The notes beneath the pieces were generated by a model that was given only the letters and a program-made list of their open reading frames with translations, was not told where the DNA came from and made no database searches. Below, one piece after another: positions 17,245 to 26,636 of a stretch of DNA of 64,000 bases; the first letter of the stretch is position 1, and every line of letters starts with the position of its first letter. This stretch comes from Pseudorhizobium tarimense (GTDB taxonomy: Bacteria; Pseudomonadota; Alphaproteobacteria; Rhizobiales; Rhizobiaceae). The translations under genes were made by a program, and so were the position numbers. Where the stretch lies: assembly GCF_022968135.1 (NCBI RefSeq), contig NZ_JALJRA010000016.1, positions 1 through 64,000 of the forward strand, given 5' to 3'.

Positions 17245-18615
17245 ATGCGCCTCACGTTTTTTGGCATTGGCTATGTCGGCCTGGTGCAGGCGGCCGTGTT
17301 CGCAGAAGCAGGCTATCAGGTGATGTGCGTCGACATAGACCCACAGAAGATAGAGAACTTGAAGGCCGGCAAGATCCCAATTTACGAGCCGGGACTGGAA
17401 AGCCTCGTGCGAGAGAACGTGGCATCCGACAATCTGCTCTTCACCACGGACGCACAAGAAGGCGTCAGGTTCTCGCCGCTGCAGTTCATCGCAGTGGGCA
17501 CTCCTCCCGACGAAGACGGGTCCGCAGACCTTCGCCATGTGCTAACGGTCGCACGGACCATCGCGAGATACATGGAGCAGCCGAAGACGATCGTAATCAA
17601 GTCCACGGTGCCGGTCGGTACAGCTGACAAGGTGCGCGCTGCCGTCGATGAGGGGCTGAAGGAGCGGGATCGCATAGATCTCGCCTTTGATGTCGCCTCC
17701 AATCCGGAATTCCTCAAGGAAGGCTCCGCGGTTGCCGACTGCATGAAGCCAGACAGGATCATTATCGGCACCGACAATCCAGGCACAGAGCAGCAGCTAC
17801 GGGAGCTTTACGCGCCGTTCAACAGGAACCACGAGAAGATCATCGCAATGGATATCCGCAGCTCGGAGCTTACCAAGTATGCGGCGAACTGCATGCTTGC
17901 GACCAAGATCAGCTTCATGAACGAGATGGCCAATCTTGCCGACCGCTTCGGTGCGGACATCGAGAGGGTGCGCGTCGGGATCGGCGCTGATCCGCGGATC
18001 GGCTACCACTTCATCTACCCCGGCGTCGGTTACGGCGGCTCCTGCTTTCCGAAGGACGTGCGGGCCACCATCCGGACGGCCGAGGCGGATGGCTTCGATC
18101 CTGTGCTTCTGAAGGCGGTTGAAGCGCGCAACGAACTGCAGAAGGGCTTTCTCGTCAACAAGGTCCTCAGCCATTTCGGTGGCGATGTTCGCGGACGCCG
18201 CTTTGCGCTATGGGGACTGGCCTTCAAGCCGAAGACGGACGACATGCGCGACGCGCCGTCACGGGTGGTGATGGAGGCGCTCTGGCAGGCCGGCGCTACG
18301 GTGCAGGCTTATGACCCAGCCGCCATGACCGAGTGCCGCCGGATCTACGGCGATCGCTCCGATCTCGCCCTCTGCGACACGAAGGAAGCAACTCTCACCG
18401 GGGCAGACGCACTCATCGTGGTCACCGAGTGGAAGCAGTTCCACGCGCCGGATTTCCAGGCAATCAAGCTGGCACTGCGTGAACCGGTCATCTTCGACGG
18501 GCGAAACCTCTACGATCCGATGATCGCTCAGCGCCACGGCCTCGAAGTTCGTTCCGTTGGCCGCAAGCGGCTGGCACCGCCAGCACCGCTCACGCAACGA
18601 TCTGCAGCGGAATAG
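17245..18615 (+). CDS. ugd: UDP-glucose 6-dehydrogenase
   Basis: A 456-residue NAD-dependent enzyme that oxidises UDP-glucose twice to UDP-glucuronate for surface polysaccharides. The N-terminal Rossmann fold has [17 protein letters not shown] at about 7-23 and [16 protein letters not shown] and [16 protein letters not shown] are conserved substrate-domain blocks, and the catalytic Cys is C267 in [10 protein letters not shown]. The C-terminal UDP-binding domain has [18 protein letters not shown]. Length is normal. In rhizobia this enzyme is also called RkpK. The neighbours are unrelated small genes, so it is probably transcribed alone. Confidence 0.95.
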   Translation: MRLTFFGIGYVGLVQAAVFAEAGYQVMCVDIDPQKIENLKAGKIPIYEPGLESLVRENVASDNLLFTTDAQEGVRFSPLQFIAVGTPPDEDGSADLRHVLTVARTIARYMEQPKTIVIKSTVPVGTADKVRAAVDEGLKERDRIDLAFDVASNPEFLKEGSAVADCMKPDRIIIGTDNPGTEQQLRELYAPFNRNHEKIIAMDIRSSELTKYAANCMLATKISFMNEMANLADRFGADIERVRVGIGADPRIGYHFIYPGVGYGGSCFPKDVRATIRTAEADGFDPVLLKAVEARNELQKGFLVNKVLSHFGGDVRGRRFALWGLAFKPKTDDMRDAPSRVVMEALWQAGATVQAYDPAAMTECRRIYGDRSDLALCDTKEATLTGADALIVVTEWKQFHAPDFQAIKLALREPVIFDGRNLYDPMIAQRHGLEVRSVGRKRLAPPAPLTQRSAAE

Positions 18616-18667
18616 GAGGGGCGAGGCTGGAGACTACCTAGCGCCTCCTCCAGCCATCGCGACTCTG

Positions 18668-18892
18668 CTAGCGCGGGTCTTCCTCTTCTTCCACCTCAAG
18701 TAGAGCCGCAAGCTCCGCGACGCGGCCGCCGGGCAGCGGGCGGCCATCGTTGATCAAGGCCTCGTCGCTGTTGACCCAGGCCCAGGCTTCGGAAAGTTCG
18801 CGTGCGTTTGCGCCCGTCGCCGCAATCTCTGCCGCGAGCGTGTTTCCGACAGGGCCCAGCACGTGTCTGATCTCGTCTCTCGTGATCGTCAT
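18668..18892 (-). CDS. Small hypothetical protein
   Basis: A 74-residue acidic protein. The ATG at 18892 follows a strong AAAGGAGG site, which favours it over the upstream in-frame ATG at 18931. The body reads TRDEIRHVLGPVGNTLAAEI, ATGANARELSEAWAWVNSDE and ends in an Asp/Glu-rich tail. The family is not recognised; a helical regulatory or adaptor role is only a guess. Confidence 0.6.
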   Translation of the reverse strand: MTITRDEIRHVLGPVGNTLAAEIAATGANARELSEAWAWVNSDEALINDGRPLPGGRVAELAALLEVEEEEDPR

Positions 18893-19016
18893 GGCTGCCT
18901 CCTTTATCCGTTTTGGAAGACAGACGATCATATAAGAATTGCCCGGTGCGGTTCCACCCTCGGATGTCCACCTGAACGCTTTGTTGGCGATCGGGAGGGA
19001 GGCAAATCCTGATGCC

Positions 19017-19520
19017 TTAACGCTTGGCTACATCTCCCGCCGGAACTGCCTCGCCAGCGGCCGACATCAATTCGCCTAGTCGGGCAATCGCATCTGCCAG
19101 CGTCTGCCGCTCCTCAGGAGAGAGACGTGCGAAACGGTCAAGGAACATCTCTCCCAGCGGCTCTGGCGCCTGGGTCATTAGGGCACGGCCCTCGTCTGTC
19201 AGCCGCGTATGAACGATCCGGCGATCACTTCCTGAGCGGTAACGTTGGATCAGCCCCCGCTCTTCCAAGTTGTCCAGGATGGTGACGACAGTCGCCGCAC
19301 TGATATCTGCATAAACGGATAGCGCGCCGGAGGTCACCTCCCCGAGCTCAGTGACACCCTTCATCACGACCAGTTGCGCAGCCGTCAGTCCACAGCGCTT
19401 TGCCAGCGCACGCGACTGGAGATCATGGGCCCGAACGATACGGCGTACGGCCTTTTCGATGCTCCGCGCCTGCGGCATCTGCAACTTTTCGCCCCCGTTT
19501 CCGTTCTCAATGATGCTCAT
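19017..19520 (-). CDS. MarR family transcriptional regulator
   Basis: A 167-residue winged-helix regulator. The DNA-binding core covers about residues 50-115, with GLTAAQLVVMKGVTELGEVT, SVYADISAATVVTILDNLEE and the wing RGLIQRYRSGSDRRIVHTRL, ending in LTDEGRALM, the usual MarR pattern. It is transcribed divergently from the NAGGN synthesis trio, with 85 bp between the two starts. This suggests control of that operon and of itself. The effector is unknown. TIGR-described NAGGN clusters often carry a MarR-type gene nearby, which fits. Confidence 0.85.
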   Translation of the reverse strand: MSIIENGNGGEKLQMPQARSIEKAVRRIVRAHDLQSRALAKRCGLTAAQLVVMKGVTELGEVTSGALSVYADISAATVVTILDNLEERGLIQRYRSGSDRRIVHTRLTDEGRALMTQAPEPLGEMFLDRFARLSPEERQTLADAIARLGELMSAAGEAVPAGDVAKR

Positions 19521-19605
19521 GACCTTGACCTAGATGATTTGAACTCTAATTATCATATCTATAACAGTTTAGCGGACAATCAATAGAAAAGGATCAAGCG
19601 GAACC
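19521..19605. promoter_or_regulatory. Divergent promoter/operator between marR and asnO
   Basis: This 85-bp gap is much more AT-rich than its surroundings. It contains an imperfect inverted repeat: TAGATGAT near 19531 and ATCATATCTA ending at 19561. A TTGAAC and a TATAAC lie 15 bases apart on the plus strand (about 19540 and 19560). It must hold both promoters and is the natural operator site for the MarR protein. The precise boxes are inferred. Confidence 0.45.
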
Positions 19606-21381
19606 GTGTGCGGGATTTGTGGTGAGATACGTTTCGATGGGGCGCAGCCTTCTCCTCTGGTGCAGGCTCGGATGATGGAGGCCATCGCGCCTCGTGGACC
19701 GGATGGATCAGGTCTTGTGATCCACGGTAACGCGGCGCTAGGGCATCGGCGCCTTTCTATCATCGATCTGTCGGAAAAAGCGCGGCAGCCCATGGTCGAC
19801 GCGGAACTCGGCCTGACGATCGCGTTCAACGGCTGCATCTACAACTATCCGGAACTGCGTAAGGATCTCGAGGCGAAAGGCTATCGCTTCTTTTCTCACG
19901 GCGACACGGAAGTCATCCTGAAGGCCTGGCATGCCTGGGGCACGGAATGCGTAAAGCGTTTCCATGGCATGTTCGCCTTCGTCATCCATGAGCGCGACAG
20001 CGGCCGCGTGGTAATGGCGCGCGACCGCTTCGGCATCAAACCGCTCTACTTCAGCAGCAACGGCTCATCCATGCGGTTTGCGTCCTTCCTGCCGGCGCTC
20101 CTCAAGAGCGGCGACATCGACACGTCGATCAACAAGACGGCGCTGCATCACTACATGACGTTCCATGCCGTCGTGCCACCGCCGCACACGATCATCAACG
20201 GCATCAAGAAACTGCCGCCGGCGACCATCCGGGTGATCGAGCGCGATGGGCGCGAACAAGACACGCTCTACTGGAGCCCTCCTTACCAGCGTGATCCGGC
20301 CATGGCGAAGCTGTCATCGACCGATATGCGCGACATGGTGCTGGAGGCGCTGCGCACCGCCGTGCGTCGCCGCATGGTGGCGGATGTGCCGGTCGGCGTG
20401 CTGCTTTCCGGTGGCGTGGATTCCAGCCTCATCGTTGGACTGCTGGCGGAGATGGGCCAGAAGGACCTGATGACCTTCTCCGTCGGCTTCGAAGCAGCCA
20501 ACGGAGAGAAAGGCGACGAATTCATGTACTCGGACATCGTGGCGAAGCGTTTCGAGACGGACCATCACCAGATCTTCGTGCCGTCGGAACGCCTGATGGA
20601 GGCGCTTCCTGGCGTATTCGCGGCCATGTCCGAACCGATGGTCTCCTATGACAATGCCGGCTTCTACCTTCTGTCGCAGGAGGTATCCAAACACATCCGC
20701 GTCGTCCAATCCGGACAGGGTGCGGATGAGGTCTTCGGCGGCTATCATTGGTATCCGCCGCTCGCCAATTCGAACGATGTCGCCACCGATTATGCGAAGG
20801 TGTTTTTCGACCGGTCTCACGAGAAGCTGAAGAGCCACCTCAACCCTGAGTGGATTACGGAATACGACGTGAGCTTCAACTTCGTGGCCGATCATCTGCG
20901 TGCTCCCCGTGCCGACACACCGGTGGATGCAGCCCTGCGGCTGGACAGCCAAGTTATGCTCGTCGATGATCCGGTCAAGCGCGTCGACAACATGACGATG
21001 GCATGGGGGCTGGAAGCTCGCGTGCCCTTCCTCGACCACGAGCTGGTTGAGCTTGCGGCGAAGATCCCGCCGGAGGAAAAGCTGCGCGAAGGCGGCAAGG
21101 GTGTTCTGAAGGATGCGGCGCGGCTTGTCGTGCCGCCGGAGGTGATCGACCGGAAGAAGGGGTATTTCCCCGTACCGCAGTTGAAGTATGTGGGCGGCCC
21201 CTATCTGGAGATGGTGAGGGACGCACTTCAGTCACAGGCGGCGCGCGAGCGAGGGCTTTTCCGCCAGGATTACCTCGAACAGCTCTTCGAGAGCCCCTCC
21301 GACCACATCACGCCGCTCAGAGGCTCCGAGCTCTGGCAAGTCGGCCTCTTGGAAATGTGGATGCAGACCCACGGGGTATAA
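19606..21381 (+). CDS. asnO: N-acetylglutaminylglutamine amidotransferase
   Basis: A 591-residue asparagine-synthase-like enzyme that converts N-acetylglutaminylglutamine to its amide, NAGGN, an osmoprotectant dipeptide. The N-terminal class II glutaminase domain begins MCGICGEI; the GTG start at 19606 is fixed because Cys2 must be exposed as the nucleophile. PRGPDGSG is conserved. The synthetase domain has the pyrophosphate loop SGGVDSS at 268-274 and GQGADEVFGGYHWYPP. It is first of three tightly spaced genes, four bases from ngg. This trio arrangement distinguishes it from AsnB. Probably controlled by osmolarity and the divergent MarR gene. Confidence 0.9.
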   Translation: MCGICGEIRFDGAQPSPLVQARMMEAIAPRGPDGSGLVIHGNAALGHRRLSIIDLSEKARQPMVDAELGLTIAFNGCIYNYPELRKDLEAKGYRFFSHGDTEVILKAWHAWGTECVKRFHGMFAFVIHERDSGRVVMARDRFGIKPLYFSSNGSSMRFASFLPALLKSGDIDTSINKTALHHYMTFHAVVPPPHTIINGIKKLPPATIRVIERDGREQDTLYWSPPYQRDPAMAKLSSTDMRDMVLEALRTAVRRRMVADVPVGVLLSGGVDSSLIVGLLAEMGQKDLMTFSVGFEAANGEKGDEFMYSDIVAKRFETDHHQIFVPSERLMEALPGVFAAMSEPMVSYDNAGFYLLSQEVSKHIRVVQSGQGADEVFGGYHWYPPLANSNDVATDYAKVFFDRSHEKLKSHLNPEWITEYDVSFNFVADHLRAPRADTPVDAALRLDSQVMLVDDPVKRVDNMTMAWGLEARVPFLDHELVELAAKIPPEEKLREGGKGVLKDAARLVVPPEVIDRKKGYFPVPQLKYVGGPYLEMVRDALQSQAARERGLFRQDYLEQLFESPSDHITPLRGSELWQVGLLEMWMQTHGV

Positions 21382-21385
21382 GCAG

Positions 21386-23185
21386 ATGGCCAAGACGATC
21401 ACCGAGGACAAGGGGCGTTTTCGCTCAGCCAAATCGGTTGCGCATCGGCTGAAGCAACGGGTGGACTACTCTAGCCATAGCCACCACGGAGCACCCGACC
21501 AGGGCGTTCCCGAGGAGGCGGCGCAGGTGGACTGCGGTTGGGGCCGGCTGCTGTTTGCTCAGACGTTCAAGGACCCTGCGCAACTAATTTCGGCTCTTCG
21601 CGAGGAAGCGCCGGAACATCGGGACATCGCGATCTATGTCGGTGACCCGCATGTGGTGCTTGCAATAGCCCCTCAGGAGCTGTTTCTCGATCCGTCCCAC
21701 ACTTTCCGCCTGGATCTCGCGACTTATCGCAGTAGCCGCAAGCAGCCGCGCGGCTTCTTCGTGCGCCGCCTCTCGTCCGAAGCCGATGCCGACGCCGTCA
21801 ATCGGATCTATGCCGCACGCAACATGGTGCCGGTGCGTCCCGACTTCTTTTGGTCCAACAGGGATAACCGGTCGATCACCTATCTCGTCGCAGAAGACGA
21901 AAGCACCGGCGAGATCATCGGCACGGTGACCGGGATCGACCATCGCCGGGCCTTCAACGACCCGGAGCGAGGCTCGTCCCTCTGGTGCCTGGCCGTCGAC
22001 CCGCAGGCGCGCCATCCGGGGATCGGGGAAGCACTGGTGCGGCGGCTGGCGGAACATTTCAAGGCGCGCGGGGCTGCCTGCATGGATCTCTCCGTGCTGC
22101 ACGACAATGAGCAGGCCATCCGCCTCTACGAAAAGCTGCATTTCCGACGTATTCCCGCCTTTGCGGTCAAGCGAAAGAACTCTATCAACGAGCGCCTCTA
22201 TGCGCGGCCGCTTGAAGCCTACGACGTGCTCAATCCTTACGCTCGGCTGATCGTCGACGAGGCGCGCCGTCGAGGTGTGCATGTGGAGATCACCGATGCC
22301 GAAGGTGGTTTCTTCCGGCTGTCGCAGGGCGGACGATCGGTCCATTGCCGCGAAAGCCTCTCGGAGCTCACGTCGGGGGTGGCGATGTCCATCTGCGACG
22401 ACAAGGCGGTGACGCGGCGCGTCGTGGAGCGCGCTGGTCTCATTGTCCCGGAACAGATAACCGCGACGGATGACGAAACAAAACTTGCAGAGTTTCTGGA
22501 ACGGCACGGACGCGTGGTGGTAAAACCCGCGCGCGGTGAACAGGGCCGTGCGGTGGCCGTCGGACTGGACGATCTGGAGGCCGTGAAGCGTGCGATCAAG
22601 GACGCGCGAGAGGTCTGCGACCGGGTTCTTGTCGAAGCATGCTTCGACGGGGAGGACCTGCGGCTTGTGGTGATCGACTTCAAGCTCGTGGCCGCCGCGG
22701 TTCGTCGACCGCCTTACGTCATTGGTGATGGCCAGCAGACCATTCGGAGCCTGATCGAAGCTCAGTCACGGCGCCGTGCGGCGGCAACGGGTGGCGAAAG
22801 CCGCATTCCGACTGACGGAGAGACGGAACGCTGCCTCAAGCTGAATGACCTCAATCTTGACAGTGTGCTCGAACAAGGCCGGGAAGTGGTGGTGCGCAAG
22901 GCCGCCAATTTGCATACCGGCGGCTCAATCCATGATGTAACGGAGATTGTCCATCCGAGGCTGGTCGAGGGGGCAATCAAAGCCGCCCGCGCGATCAACA
23001 TTCCCGTGGTCGGCATCGACTTCATGGTTCGAAACCCCACCGAGCCGGACTACGTCTTCATCGAGGCGAACGAGCGCCCCGGCCTTGCCAATCACGAGCC
23101 GCAGCCGACGGCTGAGCGTTTTCTCGATCTTCTCTTTCCGTTATCCGGTCACCGAGCTGCCAGCGTGGCCCTGGGAAAAATGTGA
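21386..23185 (+). CDS. ngg: N-acetylglutaminylglutamine synthetase (GNAT plus ATP-grasp)
   Basis: A 599-residue two-domain enzyme that acetylates glutamine and ligates a second glutamine to make N-acetylglutaminylglutamine. The GNAT acetyltransferase domain lies about 110-265 with AVDPQARHPGIGEALVRRL for acetyl-CoA binding. The ATP-grasp domain, about 330-590, has VVVKPARGEQGRAVAVGLDD, VEACFDGEDLRLVVID, GVDF-like GIDFMVRNPTEPDYVFIEAN and ERPGLANHEPQP. Fusion of both activities in one chain is characteristic of this family. It sits between asnO and the M42 peptidase, overlapping the latter. Confidence 0.9.
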   Translation: MAKTITEDKGRFRSAKSVAHRLKQRVDYSSHSHHGAPDQGVPEEAAQVDCGWGRLLFAQTFKDPAQLISALREEAPEHRDIAIYVGDPHVVLAIAPQELFLDPSHTFRLDLATYRSSRKQPRGFFVRRLSSEADADAVNRIYAARNMVPVRPDFFWSNRDNRSITYLVAEDESTGEIIGTVTGIDHRRAFNDPERGSSLWCLAVDPQARHPGIGEALVRRLAEHFKARGAACMDLSVLHDNEQAIRLYEKLHFRRIPAFAVKRKNSINERLYARPLEAYDVLNPYARLIVDEARRRGVHVEITDAEGGFFRLSQGGRSVHCRESLSELTSGVAMSICDDKAVTRRVVERAGLIVPEQITATDDETKLAEFLERHGRVVVKPARGEQGRAVAVGLDDLEAVKRAIKDAREVCDRVLVEACFDGEDLRLVVIDFKLVAAAVRRPPYVIGDGQQTIRSLIEAQSRRRAAATGGESRIPTDGETERCLKLNDLNLDSVLEQGREVVVRKAANLHTGGSIHDVTEIVHPRLVEGAIKAARAINIPVVGIDFMVRNPTEPDYVFIEANERPGLANHEPQPTAERFLDLLFPLSGHRAASVALGKM

Positions 23186-24363
23186 CCTCCATGACAATTA
23201 GCATCGACGTGACATATCTCCGCGAGCAGTTGAAGGCTCTGCTCGCGATCGCCAGTCCGACCGGCTATACTGACGAGATCGTCCACTACTGCTCGCGGGA
23301 ACTCGAGCGGCTCGGTCTCCATCCGGAACTCACGCGCCGAGGCGCGATCCGGGCGATCCGCCAGGGCAGCCGCCGCCGTGGTGCGCGCGCGATGGTAACT
23401 CATCTGGACACGCTCGGCGCCCAAGTGAAGTTCATCAAGGACAATGGGCGCCTGGAACTGGTCCCTATCGGGCACTGGTCCGCGCGCTTTGCGGAAGGCG
23501 CTCGGGTGACGATCTTCAGCGGGAAAGGAAGCTTCCGAGGAACAATCCTGCCGCTGAAGGCGTCAGGTCATACGTTCAATGACGAAGTGGACACGCTTCC
23601 GGTCGGCTGGCGCTACGTGGAGCTGCGTATAGACGCAGTGACAAATTCTCGAGACGACACGCTGGCACTCGGCATCGACATCGGCGACACCGTCGCAATC
23701 GATCCGACACCGGAGTTCATGGACAACGGCTTTATCAATTCCCGCCACCTCGATGACAAAGCGGGCGTCGCCATTGCGCTTGCCGCCATCGAAGCGTTGG
23801 AACGAACTGGAGCGACAACGCCGGTCGACACTCACTGGCTATTCACGATTGCCGAGGAAGTCGGAGTCGGTGCCTCGTCAGTCATCACGGCAGATGTGGC
23901 TTCCATGCTCACCATCGACAACGGAACGACTGCGCCGGGTCAAAACTCCTCAGAGTTCGGGGTGACGATCGCCATGGCCGATCAGTCGGGACCCTTCGAC
24001 TACCACCTGACGAAAAAGCTGGTTGACCTCTGCAGATCCGAACAAATTGCCTTCCAGAAGGACGTCTTCCGCTACTATCGCTCCGATTCCGCATCGGCCA
24101 TCGAAGCAGGGCATGATGTGCGTACATCATTGGTAACGTTTGGGGTCGACGCATCTCATGGATACGAACGTATCCACACCGACGCGCTCGTCTCTGTCGC
24201 TAAATTGGTGGGCGCCTTCGCGGTCAGTCCAGTGGAGATCAAGCGAGATCTTCGGGCGATCTCCGGCGTGGAAGGGTTCACCCACCAGCCCACCGAGCAG
24301 GCGGACCAGCCGGCACCGGGCCCGGCGGCGCAAACAGTTGTTTCACACACGGTTCGAGATTAG
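23182..24363 (+). CDS. Osmoprotectant NAGGN system M42 family peptidase
   Basis: A 393-residue metallopeptidase of family M42, of the subfamily found as third member of the NAGGN trio. Two-metal-site blocks are visible: AMVTHLDTLGAQVKFIKDNG, NSRHLDDKAGVAIAL, the catalytic IAEEVGVGASSV, MLTIDNGTTAPGQN and GVDASHGYERIHTDAL. It probably degrades or processes the dipeptide, but its physiological role is less clear than that of its two partners. The GTG at 23182 overlaps the ngg stop (GTGA); an ATG at 23191 is an alternative. A Pro/Ala-rich C-terminal tail follows the catalytic domain. Confidence 0.85.
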   Translation: MTSMTISIDVTYLREQLKALLAIASPTGYTDEIVHYCSRELERLGLHPELTRRGAIRAIRQGSRRRGARAMVTHLDTLGAQVKFIKDNGRLELVPIGHWSARFAEGARVTIFSGKGSFRGTILPLKASGHTFNDEVDTLPVGWRYVELRIDAVTNSRDDTLALGIDIGDTVAIDPTPEFMDNGFINSRHLDDKAGVAIALAAIEALERTGATTPVDTHWLFTIAEEVGVGASSVITADVASMLTIDNGTTAPGQNSSEFGVTIAMADQSGPFDYHLTKKLVDLCRSEQIAFQKDVFRYYRSDSASAIEAGHDVRTSLVTFGVDASHGYERIHTDALVSVAKLVGAFAVSPVEIKRDLRAISGVEGFTHQPTEQADQPAPGPAAQTVVSHTVRD

Positions 24364-24399
24364 GTTTCTTCGCGGCGCCAATGCACCTTCATCGAGGCG

Positions 24400-26262
24400 T
24401 CAAAGGCTTGTCTTCGGCCTTACGGCTGCGACAGCCTCGACGATGCGGCGAAAGAGCCGACTTCCCGCCAGTTCCTCCACAGGCACGGACAGCTTGCGGC
24501 GCCAGTTGGGATAGGCATCCGACGTCCCGGGCACATTAGTTGGCTGATCCTCGCCAACGAGGTCTGCAAGCCGGAGCGCCACCATCACGCTCGGTGACCT
24601 GGCAAGCAGCCGGTGAATGGCAATCACTGCCTCCTCCGAAATCTTCTCGTCGGCGTCGTTCTGCTCCAGAAGACCCGCGCCAGCGAGCCCGGTGACGAAG
24701 CTCTGGCGCCGCTGCGCACGTTCCTCCCGCGCTTTCTCCGCAGCTACCGGCTCCGTCAGGCCAACTTTTAGCGCAAGATCGATATCATCGCCGCGCCACC
24801 AGCCGATCAGCGGCGGCAGATCATGCGTGGACAAGCAGGCCAGTGAGAGGCGGATGATGTTGCTGACATCGAAGCCTTCCGGATCGGCCTCCTCGAAATA
24901 GAGGACCCGGTAGCCGAGGATCTGCGCCTCTTCCATGACATCACGAAAGCCGTCTGGGACATTGCCCAGATCTTCGCCGATCACGACACTGCGCCGCGCA
25001 TGGCTCACTTCGGCCAGGACCGAGACCATGTCCTGGAACGGATATCGCAGGTAGCCGCCGACGGCGGGCGTCTCCCCCTCCGGCAGCAGAAAGAGTTGCC
25101 AGATGCCCATGGCGTGGTCGATCCGCAAGGCGCCGGCGTAGCGCATGGAGGCATCGATCAGCTCTCGGTACGGCTTCATTCCCTGTTCCTGGAGTGCTTG
25201 CGGAGACAGGGCGATCAATCCCCAATCCTGGCCGCTGGTGCTGAAGACGTCAGGCGGCGCTCCGACACGCAGGCCCTGCAATCCGAGCTCGGGCGTACAC
25301 CAAGTCGATGAGCCGTCCGGCGCCTCTCCGACGGCAAGGTCGAAATAGAGGCCGATCTTCATCCCGACTTCTCGAGTATGATCCGTCACCTCGGCGAGCT
25401 GCTTTGCTGCTAGCCACTGCAGCCATTGATGGAACTCGACCTCGTCCGCATGTTCTTCGGCAAACTGGCGCACCCCATCGCTGCTCCAGCCCTGAAACTC
25501 TCCCGGCCAATGGTGCCAGCCGCTTTGATGACCGCTGTCTTTCAAATGCAGTGAGAGCGTTTCGAAGACGGCATGGCGATGCAGTACTTGCCCGTGTTCG
25601 CTCTTGAACCGGTCGAATTCCTCGGCTCCTTTCTCTATTGAAGATCTTCGATTCCAGATCGCCTTCAGTGCGCGGAGCTTCAGGTCGGTCACGGCAGGAT
25701 AGTCCACCAGCTCAGCCGCCCGCAGCCGTTCGAGTTCAGCACCGCTTATTCCATCTGGCTCGAAACCATTGACTTGGTCGACCGCAATGTAGAGCGGATT
25801 GAGAAAGACGCGGCTGGAGGGGGAATAGGGGCTGCAGCGTTCCGGCTCGGCAAGAAAGAGCGCGTGGAGCGGGTTCAGCCCGATGAAATCGGCTCCGGCG
25901 GCGGCCGCGATGGTGCAGATCTGCCTGAGATCGGCGAAGTCGCCAATCCCCCAGTTTCGGCTGGACTTCAGCTCGTACAACTGGAGCGAGATTCCCCAGA
26001 CCGGTGCGTTCTGCAGCGATTCCGGCAGATAGCATACTGTTGGCTCCTTCAGTTCGAGCCGCGGTGGCTCGCGCTCACTTGCTGCTTGCCGCAGAGCATT
26101 GAGATTGTCGGGAGCACCCAGAGCCTTCAGAATACGGCGCCGTGTCTCTTCCGGCACCGGACGAACCTCGCTCTGGAGATCCTCGTAATCCGGAGGAACG
26201 CCGTAAAGCGCTGCGAGATCATCGAAGCCGAAGCGTGCTGCCGTCGCGTCGTTCTTGCCCAT
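24400..26262 (-). CDS. malQ: 4-alpha-glucanotransferase (amylomaltase)
   Basis: A 620-residue glycoside hydrolase family 77 enzyme that transfers alpha-1,4-glucan segments between maltodextrins or glycogen chains. Visible blocks are WGISLQLYELKSSRNWGIGD, the nucleophile Asp in LRIDHAMGIWQLF near residue 381, the acid/base Glu in VIGEDLGNVPDGF near 430 and the stabilising Asp in LSTHDLPPLIGWWRG near 481. The frame is open to 26523, but the upstream 87 codons look non-coding and the ATG at 26262 gives the standard start. It is divergent from a small gene at 26387. Likely role in storage-glucan turnover. Confidence 0.9.
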   Translation of the reverse strand: MGKNDATAARFGFDDLAALYGVPPDYEDLQSEVRPVPEETRRRILKALGAPDNLNALRQAASEREPPRLELKEPTVCYLPESLQNAPVWGISLQLYELKSSRNWGIGDFADLRQICTIAAAAGADFIGLNPLHALFLAEPERCSPYSPSSRVFLNPLYIAVDQVNGFEPDGISGAELERLRAAELVDYPAVTDLKLRALKAIWNRRSSIEKGAEEFDRFKSEHGQVLHRHAVFETLSLHLKDSGHQSGWHHWPGEFQGWSSDGVRQFAEEHADEVEFHQWLQWLAAKQLAEVTDHTREVGMKIGLYFDLAVGEAPDGSSTWCTPELGLQGLRVGAPPDVFSTSGQDWGLIALSPQALQEQGMKPYRELIDASMRYAGALRIDHAMGIWQLFLLPEGETPAVGGYLRYPFQDMVSVLAEVSHARRSVVIGEDLGNVPDGFRDVMEEAQILGYRVLYFEEADPEGFDVSNIIRLSLACLSTHDLPPLIGWWRGDDIDLALKVGLTEPVAAEKAREERAQRRQSFVTGLAGAGLLEQNDADEKISEEAVIAIHRLLARSPSVMVALRLADLVGEDQPTNVPGTSDAYPNWRRKLSVPVEELAGSRLFRRIVEAVAAVRPKTSL

Positions 26263-26386
26263 GTGTGGAGGCCCCAGTTTTTCTGTTGAACCACAGATGG
26301 CAGATGAAGGTTCCGTCGACGTTGGACCGACGTTCAAAAGGAACAATCCCCCATTTGGGTGGTTGGCAGGCGACAAGGAGAGACCC

Positions 26387-26533
26387 ATGGCCAAAGACAC
26401 GACATCAGAAAAGACAACCGGAGGCGCCCTCAATGTCCGCGAGGTCCAGCCGCCGCACCTGACGGACAGGGAACTCAAACAAGACCAGTCCGAGAAGCGC
26501 GAAAGCGAGCGCAAGGAAGGCAAACCTTCCTGA
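26387..26533 (+). CDS. Small hydrophilic hypothetical protein
   Basis: 48 residues, almost entirely polar: MAKDTTSEKTTGGALNVREV then a Lys/Glu/Arg-rich C-terminus. AAGGAGAG lies about seven bases before the ATG. The composition suggests a disordered, stress-type protein. The family is not recognised. It is the first of several tiny genes up to 28044. Confidence 0.5.
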   Translation: MAKDTTSEKTTGGALNVREVQPPHLTDRELKQDQSEKRESERKEGKPS

Positions 26534-26636
26534 CCACCAGAGCCTATTACCTTGTCCCTGCCCTCCTCGCAGGGAGCAAGGGAACAATCTCACGCGCGTC
26601 GTGGTTGCTGGTGGGCCAGCCTCAGAGGAGATCATA

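Noticed and set aside
20314-21039. 241-codon minus-strand frame opposite asnO
   Set aside because: It overlaps the synthetase domain of asnO on the other strand.
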